A DNA stretch of 64,000 nucleotides, taken from contig CAWCZO010000008.1 in assembly GCA_963800065.1 (NCBI GenBank), positions 248,001 through 312,000 of the forward strand, read 5' to 3'. This document shows positions 42,573 to 50,107 of this stretch, in pieces. The position numbers and the translations under genes were made by a program. The stretch is from CAWJFJ01 sp963800065 (lineage in GTDB: Bacteria > Actinomycetota > Acidimicrobiia > Acidimicrobiales > UBA8190). The notes below the pieces were generated by a model. That model made no database searches. It saw only the letters and a program-made list of their open reading frames with translations, and had not been told where the DNA came from. Every line of letters starts with the position of its first letter. The first letter of the stretch is position 1.

Positions 42573-42634
42573 ATGGTTCATCGATGTCATGGTTCATCGA
42601 TGTCATGGTTCATCGATGTCATGGTTCATCGATC
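42573..42634. repeat. Tandem 16-base repeat with an internal CATCGATG palindrome
   Basis: Three perfect copies of ATGGTTCATCGATGTC (42573-42588, 42589-42604, 42605-42620) and a partial fourth fill the gap between the oligoribonuclease stop and the aldo/keto reductase start. Each copy contains the 8-base palindrome CATCGATG. It could be a regulator-binding array or a slippage product. Confidence 0.9.
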
Positions 42635-42637
42635 TGC

Positions 42638-43228
42638 TCATGGATCGGATCTCACCGGATCCTTGTCGGGGACCCGGGCCGCCGGGGAACCGCCACCCGG
42701 GGCGAAGATGGCGGCTCGGTAGTAGGCGAGCTCGGCCAGCGATTCCCGGATGTCCTCCAGGGCCCGATGCGTCGTTCCCTTCTGGGGCGCATCGGCCAAC
42801 GCCTCGGGGTACCACCGCCGGCAGAGCTCCTTCACGGTGGAGACATCCACCGATCGGTAGTGGAGCCAGTTCTCGATCTCGGGGAGCTGGGCGGCCAGGA
42901 ATCGGCGATCGGTCCCGATGGAATTGCCGCAGAGGGGCACCGTCCGCTTCTCCGGTACGTGGGCCCGGATGAAGTCCAGGGTCTGGCGGCCGGCGTCGGC
43001 CAGGGTGAGCGTGGACGCGCTGATCGCCTCCAGCAGGCCCGAGCGGGCGTGCATGTCGCGGACGAAGTCGTCCATGGCCGCCAGCTCGGTGGCGCCGGCG
43101 TGGACCACCAGGTCGGGACCCTCGGCCACCACGGCCAGGTCGTCGTCGGTCACCAAGGTGGCGATCTCGACGATGGTGTGGGTGGCCGGGTCGAGCCCGG
43201 TCATCTCGAGATCCATCCAGACGAGCAC
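42638..43228 (-). CDS. orn: Oligoribonuclease
   Basis: The 196-residue DEDDh exonuclease has Exo I 'LVWMDLEMTGLDP', Exo II 'CGNSIGTDRRFLA' and Exo III with 'HYRSVDVSTVKEL' and the catalytic 'HRALEDIRESL'. It degrades short RNA oligonucleotides, including the pGpG released by EAL phosphodiesterases such as the one at 5-7.7 kb. The GTG start at 43228 follows TAGCAT by seven bases, so the gene is probably leaderless. It is divergent from dut. Confidence 0.96.
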   Translation of the reverse strand: MLVWMDLEMTGLDPATHTIVEIATLVTDDDLAVVAEGPDLVVHAGATELAAMDDFVRDMHARSGLLEAISASTLTLADAGRQTLDFIRAHVPEKRTVPLCGNSIGTDRRFLAAQLPEIENWLHYRSVDVSTVKELCRRWYPEALADAPQKGTTHRALEDIRESLAELAYYRAAIFAPGGGSPAARVPDKDPVRSDP

Positions 43229-43235
43229 TCAGGCG

Positions 43236-43241
43236 ATGCTA
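43236..43241 (-). promoter_or_regulatory. -10 element TAGCAT, leaderless start of orn
   Basis: TAGCAT on the minus strand, seven bases, GTG 43228. Confidence 0.55.
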
Positions 43242-43293
43242 ACGGGTGCCCGGACCCCGCCCGGGGCCCGATGCGGGGTCCGTCGTCGGCGGT

Positions 43294-43299
43294 TAGGGT
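43294..43299 (+). promoter_or_regulatory. -10 element TAGGGT, leaderless start of dut
   Basis: TAGGGT, seven bases, GTG 43307. It sits divergent to the orn promoter about 55 bases away. Confidence 0.55.
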
Positions 43300-43306
43300 C
43301 GCGCCC

Positions 43307-43750
43307 GTGCTCGAGGTGCCGCTCGTCCGGCTCGATCCCGACCTGCCCGTCCCTTCCTATGCGCACCAGGGTGACGCCGGGGCCGATCTCCACGCGCGCC
43401 AGGACGTCGTTCTCGCCCCTGGTGGCGGCCGGGCCCTCGTGCCCACCGGCGTGGCCGTGGCCCTGCCTCCGGGATACGCCGGCTTCGTCCTTCCCCGCAG
43501 CGGCCTCGCCCTTCGTCACGGTGTCACGTGCCTGAACACGCCGGGACTGATCGACGCCGGATACCGGGACGAGCTTCGGGTCCTGCTCGTCAACACCGAT
43601 CCGTCGGCTCCCTACGAGGTCAAGCGGGGAGACCGTATCGCCCAGCTCGTCATCCAGGCCGTCGAGGAAGCGACGTTCGCCGAGGCCGACCACAGCGAAC
43701 TCCCCGAGAGCTCCCGGGGGCTCGGCGGCTTCGGACACACGGGCCGCTAG
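43307..43750 (+). CDS. dut: dUTP diphosphatase (dUTPase)
   Basis: The 147-residue trimeric dUTPase has all five motifs: 'GDAGADLHAR' (1), 'VLPRSGLALRHGV' (2), 'GLIDAGYRDELRVLLVN' (3, catalytic Asp and uracil-binding hairpin), 'RGDRIAQLVI' (4) and 'RGLGGFGHTGR' (5). It hydrolyses dUTP to dUMP and keeps uracil out of DNA. The GTG at 43307 is chosen because the -10 TAGGGT lies seven bases before it and the first strand 'VPLVRLDPDLPVPSYAH' begins there. Confidence 0.96.
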   Translation: MLEVPLVRLDPDLPVPSYAHQGDAGADLHARQDVVLAPGGGRALVPTGVAVALPPGYAGFVLPRSGLALRHGVTCLNTPGLIDAGYRDELRVLLVNTDPSAPYEVKRGDRIAQLVIQAVEEATFAEADHSELPESSRGLGGFGHTGR

Positions 43751-43766
43751 GCGCCGGCGTCGCGTC

Positions 43767-43772
43767 GATAAT
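43767..43772 (+). promoter_or_regulatory. -10 element GATAAT before the WS/DGAT gene
   Basis: GATAAT is three bases before ATG 43776 and exactly six before the next in-frame codon GTG 43779. By the spacing rule seen in this window, the leaderless start would be the GTG. Confidence 0.45.
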
Positions 43773-43775
43773 CCC

Positions 43776-45218
43776 ATGGTGGAACGTCTGACCGGTCTCG
43801 ATGCCAGCTTCCTGGCCATGGAGACCCCGACCATGAAGCTGCACGTCTCGGCCGTCATGGTTTTCGGGCCACCTCCACCCGGGGTGGACGAGACGGAGCT
43901 GTCCGTCGAGCGGGTTCGCCGGCTGGTGGGCGAGCGGTTGCATCTGGTCCCCCCCCTGCGCCGACGCGCCGTGCGCGTCCCGTTCGGCCTCCACCATCCG
44001 CTGTGGGTCGAGGATCCCCATTTCGACCTCGACTTCCACGTGCGGCGGGCCAGCCTCCCGGTGCCCGGAGGCCCGAACGAGCTGTCGGCCTTCGTGGGGG
44101 AGGTGGCGGGACGTCCGCTCGACCTGGACCGGCCCCTGTGGGAGATGCACGTCGTGGAGGGACTCGAGTCCGGTCACTTCGCCATCGTCACCAAGCTCCA
44201 CCACGCCACCATCGACGGAGCCTCGGGAGCCGATCTCCTGGCCGCCTTCTTCGATCTCGGTCCCGAGCAACGGCCGGTCCCGCCGCCGGATCGACCGTGG
44301 CGACCGGAGGAGCTCCCGAGCGAACGGGAGCTGGTGGCGGGGGCTCTCTCCTCGCTGAGCCATCAACCGGAACGGGCGGCATCGGCCGTGCGGCGCACGG
44401 TGGGCGCCGTCCGCAGCCTGGCTGAGCGCAACAGACGCTTGCGGGAGGAGGACGGAGTCGACCCCCCGCCCGCTCCCTTCAGCGCGCCGCGTACGTCGCT
44501 CAACGGAGCGATCTCGGCACACCGGCGTTTCGCCTTCCTCCATGTGTCCCTCGACGACGTCCTGACAATCAGACGCGCCTTCGGAGGGACGGTGAACGAC
44601 GTGGTGCTCTCGTGTGTGGGCGGCGCCCTTCGACGGTTCCTGGCGGAGCGTGGCGAGATCCTGGACGATCCCCTGGTGGCCATGGTCCCCATGTCCACGC
44701 GCTCACCGGCCGACGCCGGCGTCCTCGGCAACAAGGTTCACGCCATGCTGGTGTCGTTGGCCTCCACCGTGGCCGATCCGGTCGAGCGCCTCCGGCTTAT
44801 CGCGTCCGGGACCCGGCTGGCCAAGGAGCAGGCCCAGGTGTTGTCCGAGGATCTGCTCCGGGAGTGGGCGCAGTTGGCTGTGCCGGCGCTCGCATCGCGA
44901 CTGGCCCGCCTGGCGGGCAATCTGCGACTGTTCGACCACGTCCCGGCGCTCTTCAACGTTCTCGTGTCGAACATACCGGGACCCGACGTCCCGCTGTGGT
45001 GCGCCGGGGCACGTTTGGTCGCCCTCTACCCGGTAGGCCCCCTGGCCGAAGGGGTGGGTCTCAACATCACCGTCATCAGCTACTCGGGCACCCTGTACGT
45101 CGGGATCCTCGGGTGCCGTGCCCTCGTCCCCGAGGTGGATCACGTCGCCCATCACCTGACCGACGCCCTCGGCGAGCTCCTGAAGGTGGCGGTACGGACC
45201 GGCGGGCACTGGGCCTGA
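43776..45218 (+). CDS. Wax ester synthase / diacylglycerol acyltransferase (WS/DGAT)
   Basis: The 480-residue protein starts 'MVERLTGLDASFLAMETP' and has the acyltransferase active site HH-x3-DG at His142-His143 to Gly148 in 'KLHHATIDGASG', then 'TVNDVVLSCVGGALRRFL', 'GNKVHAMLVSLAS' and 'NVLVSNIPGPDVPLW'. This is the bacterial bifunctional WS/DGAT family (COG4908-like) that makes triacylglycerol or wax esters from acyl-CoA at the membrane. It fits the lipid-rich content of the window. ATG 43776 or GTG 43779 are the possible starts. Confidence 0.94.
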   Translation: MVERLTGLDASFLAMETPTMKLHVSAVMVFGPPPPGVDETELSVERVRRLVGERLHLVPPLRRRAVRVPFGLHHPLWVEDPHFDLDFHVRRASLPVPGGPNELSAFVGEVAGRPLDLDRPLWEMHVVEGLESGHFAIVTKLHHATIDGASGADLLAAFFDLGPEQRPVPPPDRPWRPEELPSERELVAGALSSLSHQPERAASAVRRTVGAVRSLAERNRRLREEDGVDPPPAPFSAPRTSLNGAISAHRRFAFLHVSLDDVLTIRRAFGGTVNDVVLSCVGGALRRFLAERGEILDDPLVAMVPMSTRSPADAGVLGNKVHAMLVSLASTVADPVERLRLIASGTRLAKEQAQVLSEDLLREWAQLAVPALASRLARLAGNLRLFDHVPALFNVLVSNIPGPDVPLWCAGARLVALYPVGPLAEGVGLNITVISYSGTLYVGILGCRALVPEVDHVAHHLTDALGELLKVAVRTGGHWA

Positions 45219-45279
45219 CCGTCCCCCGACCCGATCAGACGGCGACCGGGGGCCGCACGGCCTGATCGGGGACGTTTGC

Positions 45280-45285
45280 TAAAAT
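45280..45285 (+). promoter_or_regulatory. -10 element TAAAAT of tRNA-Gly
   Basis: TAAAAT lies 14 bases before the mature tRNA 5' end. No good -35 is visible. Confidence 0.5.
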
Positions 45286-45299
45286 GCGACCCGAAACAG

Positions 45300-45372
45300 G
45301 CGGACGTGGCTCAGTTGGTAGAGCATCACCTTGCCAAGGTGAGGGTCGCGGGTTCGAATCCCGTCGTCCGCT
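45300..45372 (+). tRNA. tRNA-Gly (anticodon GCC)
   Basis: Cloverleaf with acceptor stem GCGGACG/CGTCCGC, D-arm 'GCTCAGTTGGTAGAGC', anticodon stem ACCTT/AAGGT around GCC and T-arm GCGGGTTCGAATCCCGT. CCA is not encoded. The gene marks the boundary between core-like DNA to the left and accessory DNA to the right, so it is a candidate integration site. Confidence 0.97.
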
Positions 45373-45399
45373 CCGAAGAAAGTCCAGCTAGTGGCGCTG

Positions 45400-45423
45400 C
45401 GGGAGGCCGAATTCGGCCTCCCG
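45400..45423 (+). terminator. 24-base palindrome after tRNA-Gly
   Basis: GGGAGGCCGAA is followed directly by its exact complement TTCGGCCTCCC (45401-45422), extended by one C-G pair. It would form a stable hairpin with an AATT loop and probably ends the tRNA transcript. Confidence 0.65.
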
Positions 45424-45444
45424 TGGCGCGTCTGGGACCGCCCC

Positions 45445-45468
45445 GCACCACATTTGCACCACATTTTT
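45445..45468. repeat. Short direct repeat CACCACATTT
   Basis: Two copies of GCACCACATTT stand side by side, about 75 bases after the tRNA, in a gene-free stretch (45373-45660). No integrase is next to them. Confidence 0.55.
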
Positions 45469-45660
45469 TGACGGTTTTCGGCCAGAGGGCCGCTGACCCT
45501 TTTATTTTGTGTGTGAGGGTCACCCGGCCTGAATGTCAGCTGGCCCCGACCATTCTGAAGAAGGGATGGCACGACGAACTGGGCGGAGGGTCGATATTCG
45601 AGTCCGAGAACACTCAAATCCCGATCGACATCGGCGCTCGATGTTGACTCGAGGCATGAC

Positions 45661-48600
45661 ATGAGTTCAGCGGGCGAAACTGTGGTCGGGACTCCCGAGC
45701 GTGATCAACTCCGGTTCGGGCTGTCGAGGACGTCCATCAGTGTGGTTCTAATCGCCACCAGCGCGTGCGTGACGTGGACCATTGCAGTCGTGATCTGGCT
45801 GGCACCGTCCAGGCTCTCGGGTATCCAGGCTTCAGCGCGGGCAGAGACAGTCCTAACGACGATGGCCACGCTCTCCGGCGCAGCTGTCGTGCTCGCCCTC
45901 ACCGCCATCCTGGTCGGACTGCAGCTGTCGTCGCGCTTCGGAGCGCGAGCCAGCCGAACGGTCACCACACGACCCGTGGTCGCGCTGATGGGGGTGGCCG
46001 CCCTCCTTGGGGTAGCGTTCCCGCTGTGGGCAGCGGCGGAGCCCTGGCGGTGGTTGCGCACCGCCGCACTTGCCTTCTTCGCCTGGACCATACTCGCCCT
46101 CGGTGTTGCGGGCTCTCGGGTGCTCACGCACCTCAACCCACGGTGGCTAGCCGTCCATCAGATCGATCGGCTTTACTCGCTCCTTGTACCGGGATCAGTG
46201 TCCGCGCCTACGCGTCTCCACGAGGCCCAGTCGGTGTTACTGGAGATCGCTGACGGTGCCCCCGAAGGAGACGCCGACGGGCATGCCGCCCGTCGTGCTC
46301 TCGCATACGCGGCTCTGGCTGGCTATCGCCTCACCCATCTCAGCGAGGATCTATCCGAATTGACCGCGACGCTCGGCGCCCGCGCCCGAACCGCCGCCCA
46401 CCGGGGCGAGTCACCTATGTCCACCGCGGGAGTTCTCTCACTGATCGGACTTGCCAGCGATAACGCCGATGTGTGCGTGAGTGTCATGCGGGAACTCTCC
46501 GACCTCGCACAGGATGCAATTGGGCAGCGGCGCGAACCGGTAGTGCGGGCGCTGCTCGACGAAGCCGCCTCGTTCGCAACCGATTGCCTCCAGCTACTCC
46601 TTGAGCCAAGTGCTATTGCGTGGCTCGCCGACCAAGAGCCGATCAAACATGCAGCCGGTCTACATCTCAACCTTCAGGATAAGGATGAGAACTCCTCCCC
46701 GACACGCTCGATACTCCCGGGGCGTGGCGTCGATCGTCGTGCCGTCCTCGCGTGGATCGACAACACCAGTCCCGCGACTCGACGGGAGGTTGACGCTCTG
46801 GTGGCGCTTCTTCCGCCTGCCGCGAACGCCAAACGGACGGAGCGCGTTGAGGCAGAGGTTGTGGAAAGCTCGACCCTCGTCAAACCTCCTCCGAGGGTCG
46901 CGAACGGTACCCCTCCTGAAGAGCCGATCGTCATTGCCGACCTCGCGGACTATCTAACTGGCGGTGTATCGATAACAGCGAGTGCGAACGATACCAGCGG
47001 AGAGAGCGAAACGGCTGAGACAGAGTGGCAGTCCAAGCTGACCTCCAGGCTCAGAGGATCGGACGCATACGACCTCCTTGAGGTGACGGTTGAAGCCTTC
47101 GTCGCCGCCGTTGCCGCGCCGAGTCCCGACGACCATGGATGGCCTGGCGGCTGGAGGGGTAGTGGTGCATTCACCGCGGACATCGCGCGAATCGCAGCCC
47201 CCGAGCTGTCGCTCTACCAGTCCGGCCGATACCCGCCTGCCGATAAGGCCGAAGCCGCCATTGAGGATCAGGTCTTACGACTGGTACGCGCTCAGCAATT
47301 AGAACGGACGGCGGATCTTCCGCCGGACCCCATCGGCTGGCGGGCTCCCGAGACCATGGTCCGGCCGACGGCGGCCAATGAAGCGACCGCCGTGTTGCGG
47401 GAGTTGGCGATCGAAGCATGGCGGATGGGCTTCGTCCGAAGAGCGCTGCTCAACATCCGCAGACTGATCGGCTTGTTCACGGTCGTCACGGTGCAAGGCA
47501 ATGCAAAACGGCTGGAAGATGTGGCTGAGAACCTCCGTCGGGCAGTTATCCGAACCGCACAATGGGGTGATGACACGATGGCCGAACGGCAACAGAGCCG
47601 TCTGCTAGTTCTTGCGCTCGCCCCGGAGCTCTCGATCCTCGGCGGGGAGGTAGCTCGACTTGATGACGACGCCGCGTGGAAGTCGATTGTCGAGGTCCTG
47701 GACACCATCGGCTGGGCCCCGCTCGGAAGTGCGGCGGAGGCAGTCGCAGAGATCTATCTGCATGTCATCGCCGGCCTTGGCCCGCTTCCCGACGAGCCGT
47801 ACTTCGGTCGTCCCTGGGATCTGGTCTCATGGGGCGGCCATCCTCTATCGCCCGCCGACCGGCTCCCACATCACGTCAGGCGTCAGCTACGCCGCGAGCT
47901 CAAGATGTCGGGCAGTTTGGAGGAACCCCGTCTCGCCCTTCTTTGCATCCTTGCCCTGTGGCGAGACGCGATCGTGTCGAATACTCAGGAGCGCGCCGAG
48001 GAACTTCGCGAAGTTCTCCGAGAGCGCATCTTGAACCACGGACGCCGGGACTTTGAGATCGATGAGCTGTGGGATCCTGCCGAGATCGGGAAGGAGCGCC
48101 CACCGGGGTTTGATCAACGGGTGGTGCATTGGCGGGTCTATGACGTCGCCCTCGCCGCCAGCAGGTGGGCCGAGGCACCGAGTGGTTATGCGGCTAAGCC
48201 GCTGCTTCCTCCCGTGACTACCCCAGACGGCGACCTATGGGCGATGATCCAAAAGAGGGGTGCACGGTCACTGGTGGACGAACGCGACTACTGGGGCCTC
48301 ACGCACGGCGAAGACGAACTAGTGGTCGTCCAGGAAGCCGACCGGAGTCGCCGGCTGCTCCGGGATTGCGAATGCCGAGCCCGATCACGAATCAGCTGGG
48401 GCTACGGAGGTAGTGGACCATACGACTTAGCCTCCCTTCTCGTCGCCGATGCCCTCGGTCCGCTCGCCTACTGCCCATCCTGCTTCGGGACGATCGGAGG
48501 TGCTGCGGGTCTTATTCGATGCCCTGTCTGCAAAGACGGTATGCGCCCTGGCTTGTGGGAGATGCAGCGGGCCTGCAACTGGATCACCTCCAGACTGGCG

Positions 48601-48771
48601 CGAACACCGGGACTGCTACGCACGACTGAGGACATGCCGTCGAGAGCGCAATGGCACCTCCGGCGCACCGACCTTCTCGACTTCCTGGTACAGAAGATCG
48701 CCGAGTTCTCGGCAGAGGACGACTCTGAAGACGGGCAGGACGGTTCGGACGGATTGGTGATTGATCGGTGA
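45661..48771 (+). CDS. Large membrane-anchored protein with C-terminal DUF6166-like 'GYGGSGP' and Cys-pair motifs
   Basis: The 1036-residue protein is not assigned to a characterised family. Four hydrophobic helices lie in residues about 23-155. A long, mostly helical region without known motifs follows (about 160-880), with acidic inserts near 400-460. The C-terminus has 'RDCECRARSRISWGYGGSGP' (around residue 905-920), then 'LGPLAYCPSCFG' and 'LIRCPVCKDGM', that is a CxC and two C-x2-C pairs suited to a zinc site. 'WGYGGSGP-x2-LA' is the hallmark of DUF6166. The tail is acidic. It is the first gene after tRNA-Gly and monocistronic. A defence or regulatory role is conceivable but unproven. 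Confidence 0.8.
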   Translation: MSSAGETVVGTPERDQLRFGLSRTSISVVLIATSACVTWTIAVVIWLAPSRLSGIQASARAETVLTTMATLSGAAVVLALTAILVGLQLSSRFGARASRTVTTRPVVALMGVAALLGVAFPLWAAAEPWRWLRTAALAFFAWTILALGVAGSRVLTHLNPRWLAVHQIDRLYSLLVPGSVSAPTRLHEAQSVLLEIADGAPEGDADGHAARRALAYAALAGYRLTHLSEDLSELTATLGARARTAAHRGESPMSTAGVLSLIGLASDNADVCVSVMRELSDLAQDAIGQRREPVVRALLDEAASFATDCLQLLLEPSAIAWLADQEPIKHAAGLHLNLQDKDENSSPTRSILPGRGVDRRAVLAWIDNTSPATRREVDALVALLPPAANAKRTERVEAEVVESSTLVKPPPRVANGTPPEEPIVIADLADYLTGGVSITASANDTSGESETAETEWQSKLTSRLRGSDAYDLLEVTVEAFVAAVAAPSPDDHGWPGGWRGSGAFTADIARIAAPELSLYQSGRYPPADKAEAAIEDQVLRLVRAQQLERTADLPPDPIGWRAPETMVRPTAANEATAVLRELAIEAWRMGFVRRALLNIRRLIGLFTVVTVQGNAKRLEDVAENLRRAVIRTAQWGDDTMAERQQSRLLVLALAPELSILGGEVARLDDDAAWKSIVEVLDTIGWAPLGSAAEAVAEIYLHVIAGLGPLPDEPYFGRPWDLVSWGGHPLSPADRLPHHVRRQLRRELKMSGSLEEPRLALLCILALWRDAIVSNTQERAEELREVLRERILNHGRRDFEIDELWDPAEIGKERPPGFDQRVVHWRVYDVALAASRWAEAPSGYAAKPLLPPVTTPDGDLWAMIQKRGARSLVDERDYWGLTHGEDELVVVQEADRSRRLLRDCECRARSRISWGYGGSGPYDLASLLVADALGPLAYCPSCFGTIGGAAGLIRCPVCKDGMRPGLWEMQRACNWITSRLARTPGLLRTTEDMPSRAQWHLRRTDLLDFLVQKIAEFSAEDDSEDGQDGSDGLVIDR

Positions 48772-48796
48772 AGGCGCGCTTTCGTGAGAGGTCCCT

Positions 48797-49465
48797 TCAC
48801 TCGGGATCGAGAGCGACCTCCACCTGCCGCAAGTATCCTTCTGCATCGCCGCCGAAAATTACCAGACGGCTCGCGGTCGAGCCGTCCCAGCCGTAGGAGC
48901 GCAGTCCCTCCGTAGCGTCATGAATCTGCGATGCGAGAGAGGTGCGCACGGGCGTGTCGATATTCGTCGGTCGAGCGACGACGATGGCCGAGCCATCGTC
49001 TCCCCGGGCAAGTTCTCCGACCAGAAATGCCTGGTCGATTCGAATGGTGGCGGCACCAGTGGCACCGAGCAGCACGTCGACCGACACGGCGTCGAAGGAC
49101 GCATCTGTGGGGATGTCGACGACCAGGCGATCCCGGACTCGCTCGACCCATTCAGATCGCAACTCAGCGCGGTCCACGGTGATCCGCATGGCGTGCAGCC
49201 AGCCCGGACCGATCTCGCCGTGCTCCGTGATCACTCCGAGGTAGGGTTGAGCGTCGGGGTGGAGCGACTGTCCCGCCGCGGTGACGGCGTAGTGCCATTG
49301 GCCGGATTCGTGGAACGACGTCTTGACCCAACGAGCACCCTCCCGATGGGCCAGGTACAGGTCGCCCGAGTGGCGTGCGGTCTCGATCGACCACGACGAA
49401 CCGGACCTCCCGTCGCCGTCTCGTACTCGGAAGCGGACGGTCGAACCTGCAGGTAGAGCGCCCAT
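48797..49465 (-). CDS. Conserved-looking hypothetical protein
   Basis: The 222-residue protein is predicted to be beta-rich and soluble: 'GDLYLAHREGARWVKTSFHE', 'HYAVTAAGQSLHPDAQPYLG', 'RLVVDIPTDASFDAVSVDVLLG'. No catalytic motif or signal peptide is visible. It starts at ATG 49465 with TACTCT six bases upstream (49472-49477 on the minus strand), so it is probably leaderless. It is divergent from the peptide/ATP-grasp operon across about 100 bases. Function unknown. Confidence 0.78.
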   Translation of the reverse strand: MGALPAGSTVRFRVRDGDGRSGSSWSIETARHSGDLYLAHREGARWVKTSFHESGQWHYAVTAAGQSLHPDAQPYLGVITEHGEIGPGWLHAMRITVDRAELRSEWVERVRDRLVVDIPTDASFDAVSVDVLLGATGAATIRIDQAFLVGELARGDDGSAIVVARPTNIDTPVRTSLASQIHDATEGLRSYGWDGSTASRLVIFGGDAEGYLRQVEVALDPE

Positions 49466-49471
49466 ACCCGA

Positions 49472-49477
49472 AGAGTA
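49472..49477 (-). promoter_or_regulatory. -10 element TACTCT of the hypothetical gene
   Basis: TACTCT on the minus strand, six bases, ATG 49465. Confidence 0.5.
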
Positions 49478-49578
49478 GGAGCTCTCAGCACCTGAGACCG
49501 ATCATGGCTGAAGGTTGACCAGAAGCGCGCCGGTCGGGGCCTGGCTGCGGACGCCGCGGTGGACGGCCGGAGCGTTGG

Positions 49579-49584
49579 TAATAT
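49579..49584 (+). promoter_or_regulatory. -10 element TAATAT, leaderless promoter of the graspetide-like operon
   Basis: TAATAT, six bases, ATG 49591. It is the best -10 match in the window and the only promoter seen before the five coupled genes. Confidence 0.65.
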
Positions 49585-49590
49585 TCGGCC

Positions 49591-49758
49591 ATGGTTGAGG
49601 AGCGCACCACACGGGAGATCGAGTCACTGTATTCGCGAGTCAGCAGCCCTGCTCGAAACGCCGAGAGCAGCGCTGAGACGATGAAGACCGCCGCCGTTGA
49701 GACGATCGATAACGATACCCTGTCCCTACTTCTTTCGGGCCTGGCTGTGGGTCGTTGA
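49591..49758 (+). CDS. Putative graspetide (RiPP) precursor peptide 1, 55 aa
   Basis: A 55-residue peptide begins 'MVEERTTREIESLYSRVSS'. It has a presumed leader with 'SLYSRV' (residues 12-17) and a presumed core 'ETMKTAAVETIDND' (29-42), followed by a hydrophobic tail 'LSLLLSGL'. The Thr and Asp/Glu positions of the core (E29, T30, T33, E37, T38, D40, D42) coincide exactly with those of peptide 3. The ATG sits six bases after a -10 TAATAT. The TGA overlaps the TTG of peptide 2. The role as substrate of the ATP-grasp enzyme is inferred from position and residue pattern. Confidence 0.75.
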   Translation: MVEERTTREIESLYSRVSSPARNAESSAETMKTAAVETIDNDTLSLLLSGLAVGR

Positions 49759-49943
49759 CCGTGGCGAACCTCGATTTTCCGCGGGACTGGTCGGGGGCCT
49801 CTCTATACCGCTCCCTAGGCGTAACGGCGTGCCGCGCTGGTGAGTCGCCAGTTGAAACCGTGGATACTAGGCAGCAGGAGACCGTCGACAACGATCGGGC
49901 CTTCGACCTTCTCATCGACATTAGCCTGCGCCGTACGCAATGA
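49755..49943 (+). CDS. Putative graspetide (RiPP) precursor peptide 2, 62 aa
   Basis: The 62-residue peptide (TTG start overlapping the previous TGA; GTG 49761 also possible) has the leader motif 'SLYRSL' (residues 16-21) and the core 'ETVDTRQQETVDND' (34-47) with E34, T35, T38, E42, T43, D45 and D47, the same spacing as in the two sister peptides. A tail 'RAFDLLIDISLRRTQ' follows. It holds the only cysteine among the three peptides. It is longer at the N-terminus than its sisters. Its TGA overlaps the ATG of peptide 3. Confidence 0.75.
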   Translation: MTVANLDFPRDWSGASLYRSLGVTACRAGESPVETVDTRQQETVDNDRAFDLLIDISLRRTQ

Positions 49944-50107
49944 TCGACACTATCGACGACCGCTCGTCCCTCTACCGAGCACTAAGTGCACAGGTGCTCC
50001 ATAGTCCAGCGTTCGGGGACGGCGAGACCATTGTGACCGAGCGGGTCGAGACCGTCGATGCAGATCGATCGATCGACATGCTGCTCACTTCTCCTCTGAT
50101 CGGTTGA
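49940..50107 (+). CDS. Putative graspetide (RiPP) precursor peptide 3, 55 aa
   Basis: The 55-residue peptide begins 'MIDTIDDRSSLYRALSAQVL' with the leader motif 'SLYRAL' and has the core 'ETIVTERVETVDAD' (residues 29-42) and the tail 'RSIDMLLTSPLIG'. Its ATG overlaps the stop of peptide 2 (ATGA), and its TGA overlaps the TTG of the ATP-grasp gene. Thr (side-chain hydroxyl donors) and Glu/Asp (carboxylate acceptors) in fixed register are what omega-ester formation needs. No ring pattern can be derived from sequence alone. Confidence 0.77.
   Translation: MIDTIDDRSSLYRALSAQVLHSPAFGDGETIVTERVETVDADRSIDMLLTSPLIG

Noticed and set aside
42573..42634. CRISPR-like array
   Set aside because: The 16-base units are contiguous with no spacers and no cas genes are nearby.
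49591..50107. Alternative reading of the three small genes as FxSxx-COOH or toxin-antitoxin peptides
   Set aside because: The C-termini do not carry F-x-S-x-x, no radical SAM gene is present, and the conserved residues lie in the Thr/Asp/Glu block next to an ATP-grasp ligase.
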